Shown in pieces: positions 1 to 7,683 of a stretch of DNA of 64,000 bases. The DNA lies in the NCBI GenBank assembly GCA_025352665.1, contig JANXSM010000144.1, forward strand, positions 37,516 through 101,515. Reading direction: 5' to 3'. Every line of letters begins with the position of its first letter. The stretch's first letter is position 1. The notes beneath the pieces are model-generated. The model did no database searches. It was not told the DNA's origin and saw only the letters and a list, made by a program, of their open reading frames with translations. The stretch comes from Rhodospirillales bacterium. Its GTDB lineage: Bacteria > Pseudomonadota > Alphaproteobacteria > Acetobacterales > Acetobacteraceae. Position numbers and translations under genes: made by a program.

Positions 1-572
1 GGGCCGGTGCAGACCGGGTGGGCGGCGATCTCATCCTGCGACAGGTTCAGGATTTTGGGCGAATAGGGTGTTCCCGGCCGGTTGGTGAGGAGGGCGATCA
101 GCGGCGAGAAGGGGCGCGAGACGTTGATGCGCAGTGTCAGCGGATCGACCACGTCGGCGCCGGTGATGGTGGCCATCTCGGACTTGCGGATCGAGTAGCT
201 GGCGGTTTTATAGCGTTGGATGTTGGCAACCATGGCGGCGGCATCGAATGTCTCGCCGTCGTGGAACAGCACGCCTGGGCGCAGATGGACGATGAGGGAG
301 AGGTTGTCGGGCGCCCATTCCCAGGCGGTGGCGAGTTCGGGTACGAACTTCAGGTCGGGCGAAATGTCGATCAGGCTGTCGCACATCACCGAGGTGACGA
401 TGCGGTTGGTGTAGCTGCCGTCGGTGGCGGGATCGAGCGGCGCCGGGTCGAATTCCAGGGCGACGCGCAGCGGCTGGTCGGCGGCCTGGGCTGTGGTCGC
501 CAGCAGGGGGGTCGCCAGCAGGGCGGGGCCTGCCGCGAACAGCAGGGTTGCCATAAAATGGGACGCACGCAT
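1..572 (-). CDS. ABC transporter substrate-binding protein, family 5 (N-terminal part)
   Basis: Partial gene that runs off the left edge; only the first about 190 codons are present. The minus-strand start at 572 is preceded by a strong GGAGGT (577-582) about 5 bases upstream, which decides the start. The protein opens with a hydrophobic Sec-type signal (MATLLFAAGPALLATPLLAT, then AQAAD). The mature part contains FDPAPLDPATDGSYTNRIV, DSLIDISPDLKFVPELAT and HLRPGVLFHDGETFDAAAM, which is the layout of SBP_bac_5 (dipeptide, oligopeptide or nickel binding) proteins. It should deliver a peptide or similar solute to an inner-membrane permease. The ligand cannot be told from this part, and the permease genes would lie outside the window. 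Confidence 0.85.
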   Translation of the reverse strand, partial: MRASHFMATLLFAAGPALLATPLLATTAQAADQPLRVALEFDPAPLDPATDGSYTNRIVTSVMCDSLIDISPDLKFVPELATAWEWAPDNLSLIVHLRPGVLFHDGETFDAAAMVANIQRYKTASYSIRKSEMATITGADVVDPLTLRINVSRPFSPLIALLTNRPGTPYSPKILNLSQDEIAAHPVCTG

Positions 573-646
573 GGCCACCTCCGTCTGTGGTTTCGACATG
601 TTCGCGACAGCAAGCACTTTGCCGATGCTGCGGTGCAAAGCAATCG

Positions 647-1249
647 TTAGAATGAGCGGCCCCGGGGATTGGGCTGCAGCCACGGCCGTGCGCGGGCGTC
701 GGCCAAAGCGAACGCCTCGATGGCGGCGCTGTGGCTGCGCGTGAGGTCGAGATCGTCCCAGCCGTTCAGCAGCTTGGTGCGCCAGGCCGGGTCGATGGTG
801 AAATCCACCCGCAGATTGCCGGCCGCGATGGTCTGGGTGGCGAGGTCGACCACGAGCATGAGGCGTCCGTCCGCCAGCACGGCCAGCAGCGCCCCGGCCT
901 CGGCCTCGGTCACCTTGGCCGGCAACAGGCCGTTGTTGACGCTGTTGGCCGCGAAGATGTCGCCGAAGCTCGGGGCCACCACGCAGGTGATGCCGTAGTC
1001 GACCAGGGCATAGACGGCGGCTTCGCGCGAGGAGCCGGAGCCGAAATTGCGGCGCGCCACCAGGATCTTCGCGTCCGGGCGCAGGTTCAGGGGAAACGCC
1101 GGGTCGGTCCGCAGGTCGTGGAACAGCACCGGGGCGTAGCCTTCGGAGCGCGGGCGCTGCATGAAGCGGGCGGGGATGATCTGGTCAGTGTCGACCGCCA
1201 CGATCGGAAGCGCGCAGGCGACGGCGTCGAGCCGGGTGAACGGGCGCAT
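647..1249 (-). CDS. leuD: 3-isopropylmalate dehydratase small subunit
   Basis: 200-residue small (swivel) subunit of isopropylmalate isomerase, which pairs with LeuC to interconvert 2- and 3-isopropylmalate in leucine synthesis. Family motifs are clear: VDTDQIIPARFM near residue 20, RRNFGSGSSREAAVYAL near residue 67 (active-site Ser loop), and SFGDIFAANSVNNGLLP near residue 94. A much longer open frame continues upstream, but it only overlaps leuC. The ATG at 1249 gives a normal family length and overlaps the leuC stop by one base (TGATG), so the pair is translationally coupled. leuB and leuA are not in the window. Confidence 0.95.
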   Translation of the reverse strand: MRPFTRLDAVACALPIVAVDTDQIIPARFMQRPRSEGYAPVLFHDLRTDPAFPLNLRPDAKILVARRNFGSGSSREAAVYALVDYGITCVVAPSFGDIFAANSVNNGLLPAKVTEAEAGALLAVLADGRLMLVVDLATQTIAAGNLRVDFTIDPAWRTKLLNGWDDLDLTRSHSAAIEAFALADARARPWLQPNPRGRSF

Positions 1250-2679
1250 CAGCCGCGCCCCGCCAACAGGGGCCGAACGTCGGTGAGGTGGCCGGTGACG
1301 GCGGCCGCGGCGACCATGGCCGGTGACATCAGATGGGTGCGGCTGCCGGGGCCCTGACGGCCCTTGAAGTTGCGATTGGTGGTGGAGGCCGCGCGCTCGC
1401 CGGGCGCCAGCAGGTCGCCGTTCATGCCGACGCACATCGAGCAGCCGGAGGCGACCCATTCGAGGCCCGCCTCGATGAACACGCGGTCGAGCCCTTCCTG
1501 TTCCGCCTGCTGTTTGACCAGGGAGGAGCCTGGCGAGACCATGCCGGGAACCACGGATCTGCGGCCAGAGAGTACGGCGGCGGCGGCGCGCAGGTCCTCG
1601 ATGCGGGCGTTGGTGCAGGAGCCGATGAACACACGGTCGATGGCGATGTCGGTGAGCGCCTGGCCAGGCCGCAGGGCCATGTAGTCGAGTGCCGCGCGCA
1701 TCTGGGCGCGGGCGGCGGGGTCGGCGGCCTCGGGGTCTGGCAGGCGCGCCATGATCGGCAGCGCCTGTTCGGGGGTGACGCCCCAGGTTACGATGGGGGC
1801 GATTTCGGTGGCATCGAGGCTGATCGCGCGGTCGTGGACGCAGCCGGGGTCGGATGGCAGCCGGCGCCAGTCGGCCACGGCTGCGTCGAACGCATCGGGG
1901 GCGAAGGGGCGGCCCCGCAGATAGGCGAAGGTGGTTTCGTCCGGTGCAACCATGCCGCAGCGGGCGCCGCATTCGATGGACAGGTTGCACAGCGTCATGC
2001 GTCCTTCCATCGACAACGCGGTGATCGTGCTGCCGGCGTATTCGATCGCATGGCCCACGCCGCCGTCGGCGCCGAGCCGGGCGATGATCGTCAGTGCGAT
2101 GTCCTTGGCACCGATCCCCATGCCGAGCGGGCCGTCCACCCGGACCAGCAGGCGACGCGGGCGTTGCTGCCATAACGTCTGGGTGGTCAGCACATGGGCG
2201 ACCTCGGAGGCGCCGATTCCGAAGGCCAAGGCGCCGAACGCGCCGTGGGTGGAGGTGTGGCTGTCACCGCACACGATCGTCAGGCCGGGGAGGGTGAGGC
2301 CTTGTTCGGGCCCCACGACATGGACGATGCCCTGGCGCGGGTCGTCGAGGCCGAACAGCAGGATGTTGTGGCGTGCGGTATTTTGCTCAAGTTGCGCCAC
2401 CATGCGGGCGATGCCGGCATCGGCGATCGGGCAACCGCGGCCGCGAGTCGGCACGTAATGGTCGGCCACGCCGAAGGTGAGGTGCGGACGGCTGACCGCC
2501 GTGTTGGTCGCGGCCAGCCTGGCGAAGGCGTGGTGCGAGCCTTCGTGGACGAAGTGCCGGTCGATCCACAGCAGCGCCTGGCCGTCCTCGAGTGTCACGA
2601 TGCTGTGGCTGTCGAACAGCTTGTCGATCAAGCTGCGCGGAGCGCCCGCGGGCGGCATGGGCGGTGGGGCGAGCGTCAT
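1249..2679 (-). CDS. leuC: 3-isopropylmalate dehydratase large subunit
   Basis: 476-residue aconitase-family subunit. It carries the three cysteines that bind the 4Fe-4S cluster: C355 in GSCTNARIEDL, and C413 and C416 in GCSMCVGMNGDLL. Other motifs are DRHFVHEGSHHAFARL near the N-terminus and VCGDSHTSTHGAFGALAFG, the usual LeuC substrate region. The open frame extends 70 codons upstream, but that part is shadow sequence of the preceding gene. The ATG at 2679 overlaps the upstream gene's stop by 4 bases (ATGA), so leuC is translated by coupling from the secreted-protein gene. With leuD it forms the complete isomerase in the cytoplasm. Confidence 0.95.
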   Translation of the reverse strand: MTLAPPPMPPAGAPRSLIDKLFDSHSIVTLEDGQALLWIDRHFVHEGSHHAFARLAATNTAVSRPHLTFGVADHYVPTRGRGCPIADAGIARMVAQLEQNTARHNILLFGLDDPRQGIVHVVGPEQGLTLPGLTIVCGDSHTSTHGAFGALAFGIGASEVAHVLTTQTLWQQRPRRLLVRVDGPLGMGIGAKDIALTIIARLGADGGVGHAIEYAGSTITALSMEGRMTLCNLSIECGARCGMVAPDETTFAYLRGRPFAPDAFDAAVADWRRLPSDPGCVHDRAISLDATEIAPIVTWGVTPEQALPIMARLPDPEAADPAARAQMRAALDYMALRPGQALTDIAIDRVFIGSCTNARIEDLRAAAAVLSGRRSVVPGMVSPGSSLVKQQAEQEGLDRVFIEAGLEWVASGCSMCVGMNGDLLAPGERAASTTNRNFKGRQGPGSRTHLMSPAMVAAAAVTGHLTDVRPLLAGRG

Positions 2680-3431
2680 GGCCTGACCGCCATATCCGGA
2701 CCGTCGGCCGTGGTCCAGCCAGGCGCGATTCGCAGGGTGGGCGAGCGGCACAGGTTCAGCCCGCGACGCTCCTCCGCCGCACGGTTGGCAAAGACCACGC
2801 GCACATCCGCGTCGCAGGGGCCGTGGAACGTCAAGGGGCGCTCCTCGCCCACCGAAACGCCGGAGGTTGCCAGCAGATCGTCGCCCCATTGCGCCGCATC
2901 GAGCGGGGAGAGGTAGAATTGCTGGATCGGCAGGCGGCTGGCGTTGATCAGTGTCATGTGCTGTTCGGGATACGGCGGCGGCGGCGGGGCGATGGCGCCA
3001 CTGGCATCCAGCGTCAGTTGCCGGTTGCGACAGAGATTGACGGCGCGGATCTCCTCGCGGCGCTGATCGTCATACACGGCCAAAACATCGAACCCGCAGT
3101 CGCGCATCCGGCCGAGCGGGATGTTGAGGCGCGCGTATTTTTCGATTTGGTTGTCACCCAGCCGGTCGCCGCCCCAGGCGTCGGCGGCCGACGGCGAGAC
3201 GTAGAGTTCCGCGATACCGTGGCTGCTGCGATTGATGATGATGATGTCGCGATCGCCCATGGGTCCCATCGGGATTTTGCCTGGGTCGGCGGACGGCGCC
3301 GCAGCGGCGGCGGCGGCGGCAAGCGGCCCCGCGGCGGCGGCAAGCAGCCCAGCGGCGGCGGCAAGCAATCCCACGAGCACGGCTGACCGGGCCAGAGACC
3401 TCAGATGTGGCCACCCGCCGTCGCCCGCCAT
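2676..3431 (-). CDS. secreted protein of two internal repeats, coupled to leuCD
   Basis: 251 residues, function not recognised. An N-terminal hydrophobic signal built of repeated LLAAAAG units (about residues 18-45) is followed by two copies of an about 80-residue module. Copy one runs from DIIIINRSSHGIAELYVSP to IRAVNLCRNRQLTL. Copy two runs from MTLINASRLPIQQFYLSP to RRGLNLCRSPTLRI. Each copy has one cysteine in the middle (RMRDCGFDV, HGPCDADV) and one in the shared NLCR motif, which suggests one disulfide per module and a periplasmic location. A proline run (IAPPPPPYPEQ) links the copies. The stop overlaps the leuC start by 4 bases, so it leads a three-gene unit with leuC and leuD. A role in leucine synthesis is not implied by the sequence. 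Confidence 0.8.
   Translation of the reverse strand: MAGDGGWPHLRSLARSAVLVGLLAAAAGLLAAAAGPLAAAAAAAAPSADPGKIPMGPMGDRDIIIINRSSHGIAELYVSPSAADAWGGDRLGDNQIEKYARLNIPLGRMRDCGFDVLAVYDDQRREEIRAVNLCRNRQLTLDASGAIAPPPPPYPEQHMTLINASRLPIQQFYLSPLDAAQWGDDLLATSGVSVGEERPLTFHGPCDADVRVVFANRAAEERRGLNLCRSPTLRIAPGWTTADGPDMAVRP
3310..3372 (-). repeat. three tandem 21-bp units in a signal-peptide coding region
   Basis: The 15-base core GCGGCGGCGGCAAGC (plus strand) recurs at 3310, 3331 and 3352, a period of exactly 21 bases. On the minus strand each unit encodes about seven residues of the Leu/Ala-rich signal (LLAAAAG). Because the period is a multiple of three, gain or loss of a unit would lengthen or shorten the signal without breaking the frame. 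Confidence 0.85.
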
Positions 3432-3550
3432 GCTGCCAGCACTCCGTATTACGATAGGCTTTCTGTGTGTCGCGGGATGTGTCGCATTGCAAGATGTGCA
3501 GCACCGATCAACGCGCTGCGGGCATGATCGGCCGCCGAGGTGTTGCAGCC

Positions 3551-3742
3551 ATGCCAGACCGGCCCAATCTCGGAGGCATGAGCGATATCAAACCCGATCA
3601 AATTCCCGCCGCACCCGTGCCCGGGGTGATCCCCGCAGTACCGCCGGCCCCAGCGCTGCCGCCTGAGGTGGGCGGCGCGGAGGGACCCGAACCAACCCGC
3701 TACGGCGACTGGTCGCATAAGGGGCGATGCACGGATTTCTGA
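3551..3742 (+). CDS. DUF1674 protein, SdhAF4-like succinate dehydrogenase assembly factor
   Basis: Small protein with the diagnostic DUF1674 C-terminus GAEGPEPTRYGDWSHKGRCTDF, seen in mitochondrial Sdh8/SDHAF4 and its alphaproteobacterial relatives. By family knowledge, it binds the flavinylated succinate dehydrogenase subunit during complex II assembly. A proline-rich N-terminal half precedes the conserved tail. The start is uncertain: ATG at 3551 (63 residues) has CGAGG about 10 bases upstream. ATG at 3578 is also possible, but its GGAGG is only one base away. It is divergent from the 2676-3431 gene. Confidence 0.8.
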   Translation: MPDRPNLGGMSDIKPDQIPAAPVPGVIPAVPPAPALPPEVGGAEGPEPTRYGDWSHKGRCTDF

Positions 3743-3815
3743 CCGCCTACGGGCGTTTTGACAGGGTCTAAGGGGTTCTGATAGCCGTCGCTGCGCAAAC
3801 GGAGACGCGCGCGGC

Positions 3816-5174
3816 ATGGCCACCTCCGATCCCCCCGCAGCGCCGTCACTGCCCAGCCTTGGCGAGGCGATCCGGGTCTGGTTGCGAATCGGCTGCATTT
3901 CGTTCGGCGGGCCCGCAGGCCAGATCGCCCTGTTGCATCGCGAAGTGGTTGAACAGCACCGCTGGATCAGCGACCGGCGTTTCCTGCATGCGCTGAACTT
4001 CTGCACGCTGCTGCCCGGGCCCGAGGCGCAGCAGCTGGCAACCTATCTCGGCTGGCTCATGCACGGCGTGGTCGGCGGCCTGGCGGCGGGACTGCTGTTC
4101 ATCCTGCCCGGCGCGCTGGTCATGCTGGTGCTGTCGGTCGTCTATGTCACGCTCGGCGATGTGCCGCTGGTGGCAGCGTTGTTCTTCGGCCTGAAAAGCG
4201 CCGTGCTGGTGCTGGTGGTCGAGGCGTTGCTCCGCATCGGCCGGCGCGCCCTGAAGGGCCGGGCCGCCTGGGCCCTCGCAGCGGCAGCCTTCCTTGCGCT
4301 GTTCTTGTTCGACGTGCCGTTTCCCGTCGTGGTGCTGCTCGCCGGCCTGATCGGCGGCCTCGCTCCGGCGGCCTTCATCGACGGCGGCCATGGCCGCGCG
4401 CAGCAGGGCATGCCGGCTGCGATCGACGCGGCGTTGGAGGCCGACCCCCTCCGCGCCGGCCGGTTTGCCCGCGATGGCCGAAGGGCTGGCCTGGTGATCC
4501 TGGCCGGCTGGCTGGTTTCGGTGGCGCTGCTGCAGGGCCGCGGTGTGTTCGGCGATGTCGCGTGGTTCTTCGCCAAGATGGCGGTCGTCACCTTCGGCGG
4601 CGCCTATGCGGTGCTGGCCTATGTCGCGCAGGAGGCGGTGGACGGCTACGGCTGGTTGTCTGCCGCGGAGATGCTGAGCGGCCTGGGCCTGGCGGAGACC
4701 ACGCCGGGACCGCTCATCCTGGTGCTGCAGTTCGTGGGGTTTCTGGCGGGGTTTCGTGCGCCCGGCAGCCTGACCGGCCTCGCCAGCGGCATCGCGGCAT
4801 CGGCGCTGACACTGTGGGTGACCTTCGCGCCGAGTTTCGTGTTCGTATTCATCGGCGCGCCGATGATCGAGCGTGTGCAGAAAAATGCCGCGCTGGCCGG
4901 TGCCATGGCCGCCATCACCGCTGCCGTGGTCGGCGTGATCGCCAACCTCGCTGTCTGGTTCGCGCTGCATGCGCTGTTTCGCCAGACCGTGGCGGTACGC
5001 CGGTCGCTGCTGGCTTTCGATGCGCCGGTGCTGTCCAGCCTCGACCCGTGGGCGCTGCTGCTGGCCGCAAGCGCCGCGGTGGCGCTGCTGCGGCTGCGCC
5101 TGGGCGTGATTCCAACGCTTGCTGGCTGCGCGGCGGCCAGCATTGGACTGCATTTTCTGGTCGGCCCGCTGTAG
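3816..5174 (+). CDS. chrA: chromate transporter, CHR family, two-domain
   Basis: 452-residue polytopic inner-membrane protein of the long (fused) CHR family, which exports chromate by proton-driven antiport. Each half carries the family signature. The N-terminal half has RIGCISFGGPAGQIALLHRE and LLPGPEAQQLATYLGW. The C-terminal half has KMAVVTFGGAYAVLAYVAQE and LAETTPGPLILVLQFVGFLA. Hydrophobic stretches follow one another through most of the protein, consistent with about 10-12 membrane segments. It stands alone, without a chrB regulator next to it. The CHR family is broad, so chromate as the true substrate is inferred from family only. Confidence 0.9.
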   Translation: MATSDPPAAPSLPSLGEAIRVWLRIGCISFGGPAGQIALLHREVVEQHRWISDRRFLHALNFCTLLPGPEAQQLATYLGWLMHGVVGGLAAGLLFILPGALVMLVLSVVYVTLGDVPLVAALFFGLKSAVLVLVVEALLRIGRRALKGRAAWALAAAAFLALFLFDVPFPVVVLLAGLIGGLAPAAFIDGGHGRAQQGMPAAIDAALEADPLRAGRFARDGRRAGLVILAGWLVSVALLQGRGVFGDVAWFFAKMAVVTFGGAYAVLAYVAQEAVDGYGWLSAAEMLSGLGLAETTPGPLILVLQFVGFLAGFRAPGSLTGLASGIAASALTLWVTFAPSFVFVFIGAPMIERVQKNAALAGAMAAITAAVVGVIANLAVWFALHALFRQTVAVRRSLLAFDAPVLSSLDPWALLLAASAAVALLRLRLGVIPTLAGCAAASIGLHFLVGPL

Positions 5175-5228
5175 TTGTTCCGGCTTGCCGGCCGCTTGCG
5201 CGGGGCCATCCGCAAGGTGGCCTGGTAT

Positions 5229-5240
5229 AATTACGTAATT
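5229..5240. promoter_or_regulatory. 12-bp perfect palindrome upstream of the 5275 gene
   Basis: AATTACGTAATT reads the same on both strands and lies 34 bases before the ATG at 5275, in an AT-rich patch (GGTATAATTACGTAATTGCA) within otherwise GC-rich sequence. It contains TATAAT at 5225-5230, a candidate -10 element. The palindrome could be an operator for a dimeric regulator overlapping the promoter; no partner regulator is adjacent. Confidence 0.4.
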
Positions 5241-5274
5241 GCATTGGCTGGATTTTTGTGTTCTTGTTGGGTTC

Positions 5275-5913
5275 ATGTTCGAGTTTACCCTCCCTTCCCT
5301 CACCGACCGGCTCTCGCTGTCCATGCTTGGACTGCGCGCGGCGGTGGCTGATCGGATTGCGGGGAATGCGGTGTCGGTGGCGCTGATGACGCTGATCTAT
5401 TTCAAGTTGCAGCGGATCGAGAATCGGGTGCTGTGGCTGATTGCGGCGATCCGCGAGGGTCGGCTTCGCGGCGGCTGGCTTTGCCCGGGGCGTGCTTCGG
5501 CGGTGTGGGCGCAGGGTTCGCGGCGGCCTGAGGTGCGGTTGCCGCGCGGGGTTGCCTGGCTGTGTGGGCTGGTGCCCTACAAGGCGGCGGGCTTTGGCAG
5601 CCAGTTGCGCCATTTGTTCGGCGATCCTGAGTTCGTGGCGCTGCTGGCGGCTTCGCCGCAGCTGCGGCGCACGTTGCGCCCGCTGTGCCGGATGCTGGGG
5701 ATTGAGCGCGAGTTGGTGACACCGGTCATGCCGGTCGTACCGGTCGCACCGGTGGCGGTGGTGACGGAGGGCACTGGTGACAGGCTGGCCGTATTGCCCC
5801 ATGCGGACGCCGCCGCCGGCTTCGGTGGACGCGGTGATCCGGTGGTGGGATCGGGTTCGACCCTGCTCTCGCCCGGCTCGGAGAAGGACGGTGGTTTTTG
5901 TGAACCGCTATGA
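5275..5913 (+). CDS. conserved hypothetical protein
   Basis: 212 residues, function not recognised. One possible membrane or amphipathic helix lies near residues 22-42 (DRIAGNAVSVALMTLIYFKL). It is followed by an Arg-rich linker and a conserved-looking core, LPRGVAWLCGLVPYKAAGFGSQLRHLF, then DPEFVALLAASPQLRRTLRPLCRMLG. The last about 60 residues are low-complexity Gly/Pro/Val-rich sequence. I recall the LP...W..LVPY.AA..GSQLR core from uncharacterised proteins of Acetobacteraceae and sphingomonads, often in several copies, but cannot check this here. A TTG at 5239 would add 12 residues; the ATG at 5275 is preferred. Confidence 0.6.
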   Translation: MFEFTLPSLTDRLSLSMLGLRAAVADRIAGNAVSVALMTLIYFKLQRIENRVLWLIAAIREGRLRGGWLCPGRASAVWAQGSRRPEVRLPRGVAWLCGLVPYKAAGFGSQLRHLFGDPEFVALLAASPQLRRTLRPLCRMLGIERELVTPVMPVVPVAPVAVVTEGTGDRLAVLPHADAAAGFGGRGDPVVGSGSTLLSPGSEKDGGFCEPL

Positions 5914-5964
5914 CGGAGCGGTTTTGGCTGGTCTAAATAGTTGCGATACCGTAATAATACGCGT

Positions 5965-6807
5965 TCACCGCCTGCGGGAGAGCGCGGCCAGCAGCGTGTT
6001 CTCCAGCAGGCAGGCAATGGTCATCGGCCCGACGCCCCCTGGCACCGGCGTGATTGCCCCGGCCACCGCACGGCATTCGTCGAACGCCACGTCGCCCACC
6101 AGCCGCCCATCGGCCAGGCGATTGATGCCGACGTCGATCACCGTCGCGCCGTCGGCCACCCAGTCGGCCCTGACCATCTCGGGCCTGCCGACCGCGGCCA
6201 CCAACACCTCGGCCCGCCGGCACTCGGCCGCGAGGTCGCGGGTGCGGGAATGGGCGAGGGTGACGGTGGCGTCGGCGGCCGTCAGCAACGCCGCGACCGG
6301 CTTGCCGACCAGCACGGAGCGGCCGAGCACCAGCGCGCGGGTGCCGCGCAGCGTGATACCGGCCGCGGCCAGCAGCTTCATCACGCCCTTCGGGGTGCAT
6401 GGCACCAGATGCGGCACGCCGGCTGCGAGCAGGCCTGCGTTGGTGGGGGTCAGCCCGTCGACATCCTTGGCCGGGTCGATGGCGTTGATGACGGCCGCCT
6501 GGTCGAAATGGGCGGGCAGCGGCAGCTGGACCAGAATGCCGTCCACGTCGCCGTCGGCGTTGAGGTCGGCGATCACCGCCAGCAGGTCGGCCTGGGTGGT
6601 GGCCATCGGCAAGCGGATGGTGCGGGCGGCGATGCCCACACCACCGGCGGCACGGTCCTTATTGCGCACGTAGACCGCGCTTGCGGGATCGTCTCCGACC
6701 AGCACCACAGCAAGGCCTGGGCGAAAGCCGAGGCTTGCAATACGGGTGGCCAGTTCGGCGCGCAGGGTGGCTGCGACCTGTTTGCCGTCGATGATATGCG
6801 CGGTCAT
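5965..6807 (-). CDS. folD: bifunctional methylenetetrahydrofolate dehydrogenase/cyclohydrolase
   Basis: 280 residues, the usual FolD length. It interconverts 5,10-methylene-, 5,10-methenyl- and 10-formyl-tetrahydrofolate with NADP in the cytoplasm, supplying one-carbon units for purines and formyl-Met-tRNA. Motifs are YVRNKDRAA (catalytic Lys region), [35 protein letters not shown] and the Rossmann loop [17 protein letters not shown], with [18 protein letters not shown] at the C-terminus. The ATG at 6807 has AAGGA upstream. An in-frame ATG at 6846 would add 13 residues unlike the family. Its product feeds PurH, encoded in this window. Confidence 0.96.
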   Translation of the reverse strand: MTAHIIDGKQVAATLRAELATRIASLGFRPGLAVVLVGDDPASAVYVRNKDRAAGGVGIAARTIRLPMATTQADLLAVIADLNADGDVDGILVQLPLPAHFDQAAVINAIDPAKDVDGLTPTNAGLLAAGVPHLVPCTPKGVMKLLAAAGITLRGTRALVLGRSVLVGKPVAALLTAADATVTLAHSRTRDLAAECRRAEVLVAAVGRPEMVRADWVADGATVIDVGINRLADGRLVGDVAFDECRAVAGAITPVPGGVGPMTIACLLENTLLAALSRRR

Positions 6808-6861
6808 GGGCAGTTCCTTAGACCGTGGCTGGCCGCCGCCGGCCAACCCGGCGCGCCGGTA

Positions 6862-7179
6862 TCACAGGAACAGGGCCTGCACGTTGCCAAACATGATCGC
6901 CTGGTAGATGCGCCGCAGCAGTTCCTGCGCGACCCAGATGAGCAGGATCAGCGCGATCGGGCTGAGGTCGATGTTGCCGAAGCTGGGTATGATGTTTCGG
7001 ATCGGGCGCAGCGCAGGCTCGGTGATGCGGTGCAGGAAGTCACCGATCGTCCAGACCAGCCGGTTGCGGGTGTCGAGCACGCCGAAGGAGGCCAGCATGC
7101 TGAACACGGCGGCCAGAATGACCGCCCAGCGAAACAGGTTCAGCAATTCGTCCAGCACGTTGAACAGGATCGTGATCAC
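6862..7179 (-). CDS. YggT family membrane protein
   Basis: 105-residue integral membrane protein of the YggT family. It has two hydrophobic segments, LLNLFRWAVILAAVFSMLA and SPIALILLIWVAQELL, around the hallmark DFLHRITEPALRPIRNIIP loop. YggT proteins are linked to envelope or osmotic homeostasis, and relatives (YlmG/CCB3) affect membrane and division protein distribution; the exact role is unknown. The GTG at 7179 is chosen because GGGAG lies 7 bases upstream; the open frame continues further without family similarity. It lies directly upstream of folD on the same strand, with a 54-base gap. Confidence 0.85.
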   Translation of the reverse strand: MITILFNVLDELLNLFRWAVILAAVFSMLASFGVLDTRNRLVWTIGDFLHRITEPALRPIRNIIPSFGNIDLSPIALILLIWVAQELLRRIYQAIMFGNVQALFL

Positions 7180-7298
7180 GCGGGGGCTCCCGAAAACTGG
7201 TTGATACCTAGCTTGCGGCACATCCCCAGGCAACCGGGCCCGGCAAGGCTTGCATCAGCGGCGCATGGCCAGTCTGCACCGCAGGGGTTAAACCCTGC

Positions 7299-7327
7299 TT
7301 GACTTGGCAACCCTTGCTGAGCAATGT
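7299..7327 (+). promoter_or_regulatory. candidate promoter for tRNA-Ala
   Basis: TTGACT (7299-7304) and CAATGT (7322-7327) are 17 bases apart and lie about 50 bases before the tRNA. The -35 is good and the -10 is weak. A small inverted repeat (GCAGGG/CCCTGC, 7281-7298) sits just upstream. Confidence 0.4.
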
Positions 7328-7376
7328 CCGCCGCCGATCGACAGGCATGCCTGTTGCATCGATCGCCGGACAGGAT

Positions 7377-7452
7377 GGGGCTGTAGCTCAGTTGGGAGAG
7401 CGCCTCGTTCGCAATGAGGAGGTCAGCGGTTCGATCCCGCTCAGCTCCACCA
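7377..7452 (+). tRNA. tRNA-Ala (anticodon CGC)
   Basis: 76 bases that fold into a complete cloverleaf. The acceptor stem GGGGCTG pairs with CAGCTCC. The D arm is GCTC/GAGC with AGTTGGGA. The anticodon stem CCTCG/TGAGG encloses the loop TTCGCAA, so the anticodon is CGC and reads GCG. The T arm is AGCGG/CCGCT with TTCGATC, and CCA is encoded. GCG is expected to be a common alanine codon in this GC-rich genome. No terminator hairpin with a T-run is visible directly after it. Confidence 0.97.
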
Positions 7453-7614
7453 TCCTGCTCGTCTGGCATCTCTGGGCTCGCACGACGACCCTTGCGCTGA
7501 TCGCCTTCGCGCATCAATGCTTTGCAACGATAGGCCCATAGCAAGGTATTTTTCCAAACGAAGGCGGACGGATCTTCTATGTACGACGACAGAAGCCGGA
7601 ACCGGAGCGAACCC

Positions 7615-7683
7615 ATGCGGATTATTGCAGGCCGCGCCGGTACGGCGATCGACCTAAGTTCACGCGCCGGTACGGCGCGATGA
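7615..7683 (+). CDS. possible 22-residue leader ORF overlapping rsmB
   Basis: ATG at 7615 with GGAG 7 bases upstream opens a 22-codon frame (MRIIAGRAGTAIDLSSRAGT, then AR). Its stop overlaps the rsmB ATG as ATGA, the arrangement of coupled genes. The peptide repeats RAGTA because of two 15-base direct repeats. MRIIAGR also resembles the start of RsmD methyltransferases, so this may be a decayed rsmD start rather than a working leader. No direct evidence of translation. Confidence 0.3.
   Translation: MRIIAGRAGTAIDLSSRAGTAR
7633..7677 (+). repeat. two 15-bp direct repeats before rsmB
   Basis: CGCGCCGGTACGGCG occurs at 7633-7647 and again at 7663-7677, a 30-base period, ending 2 bases before the rsmB start codon. 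The core is nearly self-complementary (CGCCGGTACGGCG). Confidence 0.8.

Noticed and set aside
647..2173. 508-codon open frame starting far upstream of leuD
   Set aside because: Only the last 200 codons match LeuD; the first part is a shadow frame of leuC.
1333..2175. Long plus-strand frame opposite leuC
   Set aside because: Composition is that of a GC-rich antisense shadow with no recognisable motif, while leuC carries all its cluster cysteines.
3846..5324. 492-codon minus-strand frame opposite chrA
   Set aside because: Gln/Arg/His-rich shadow of a Leu/Ala/Val-rich membrane protein; chrA is full length with both family signatures.
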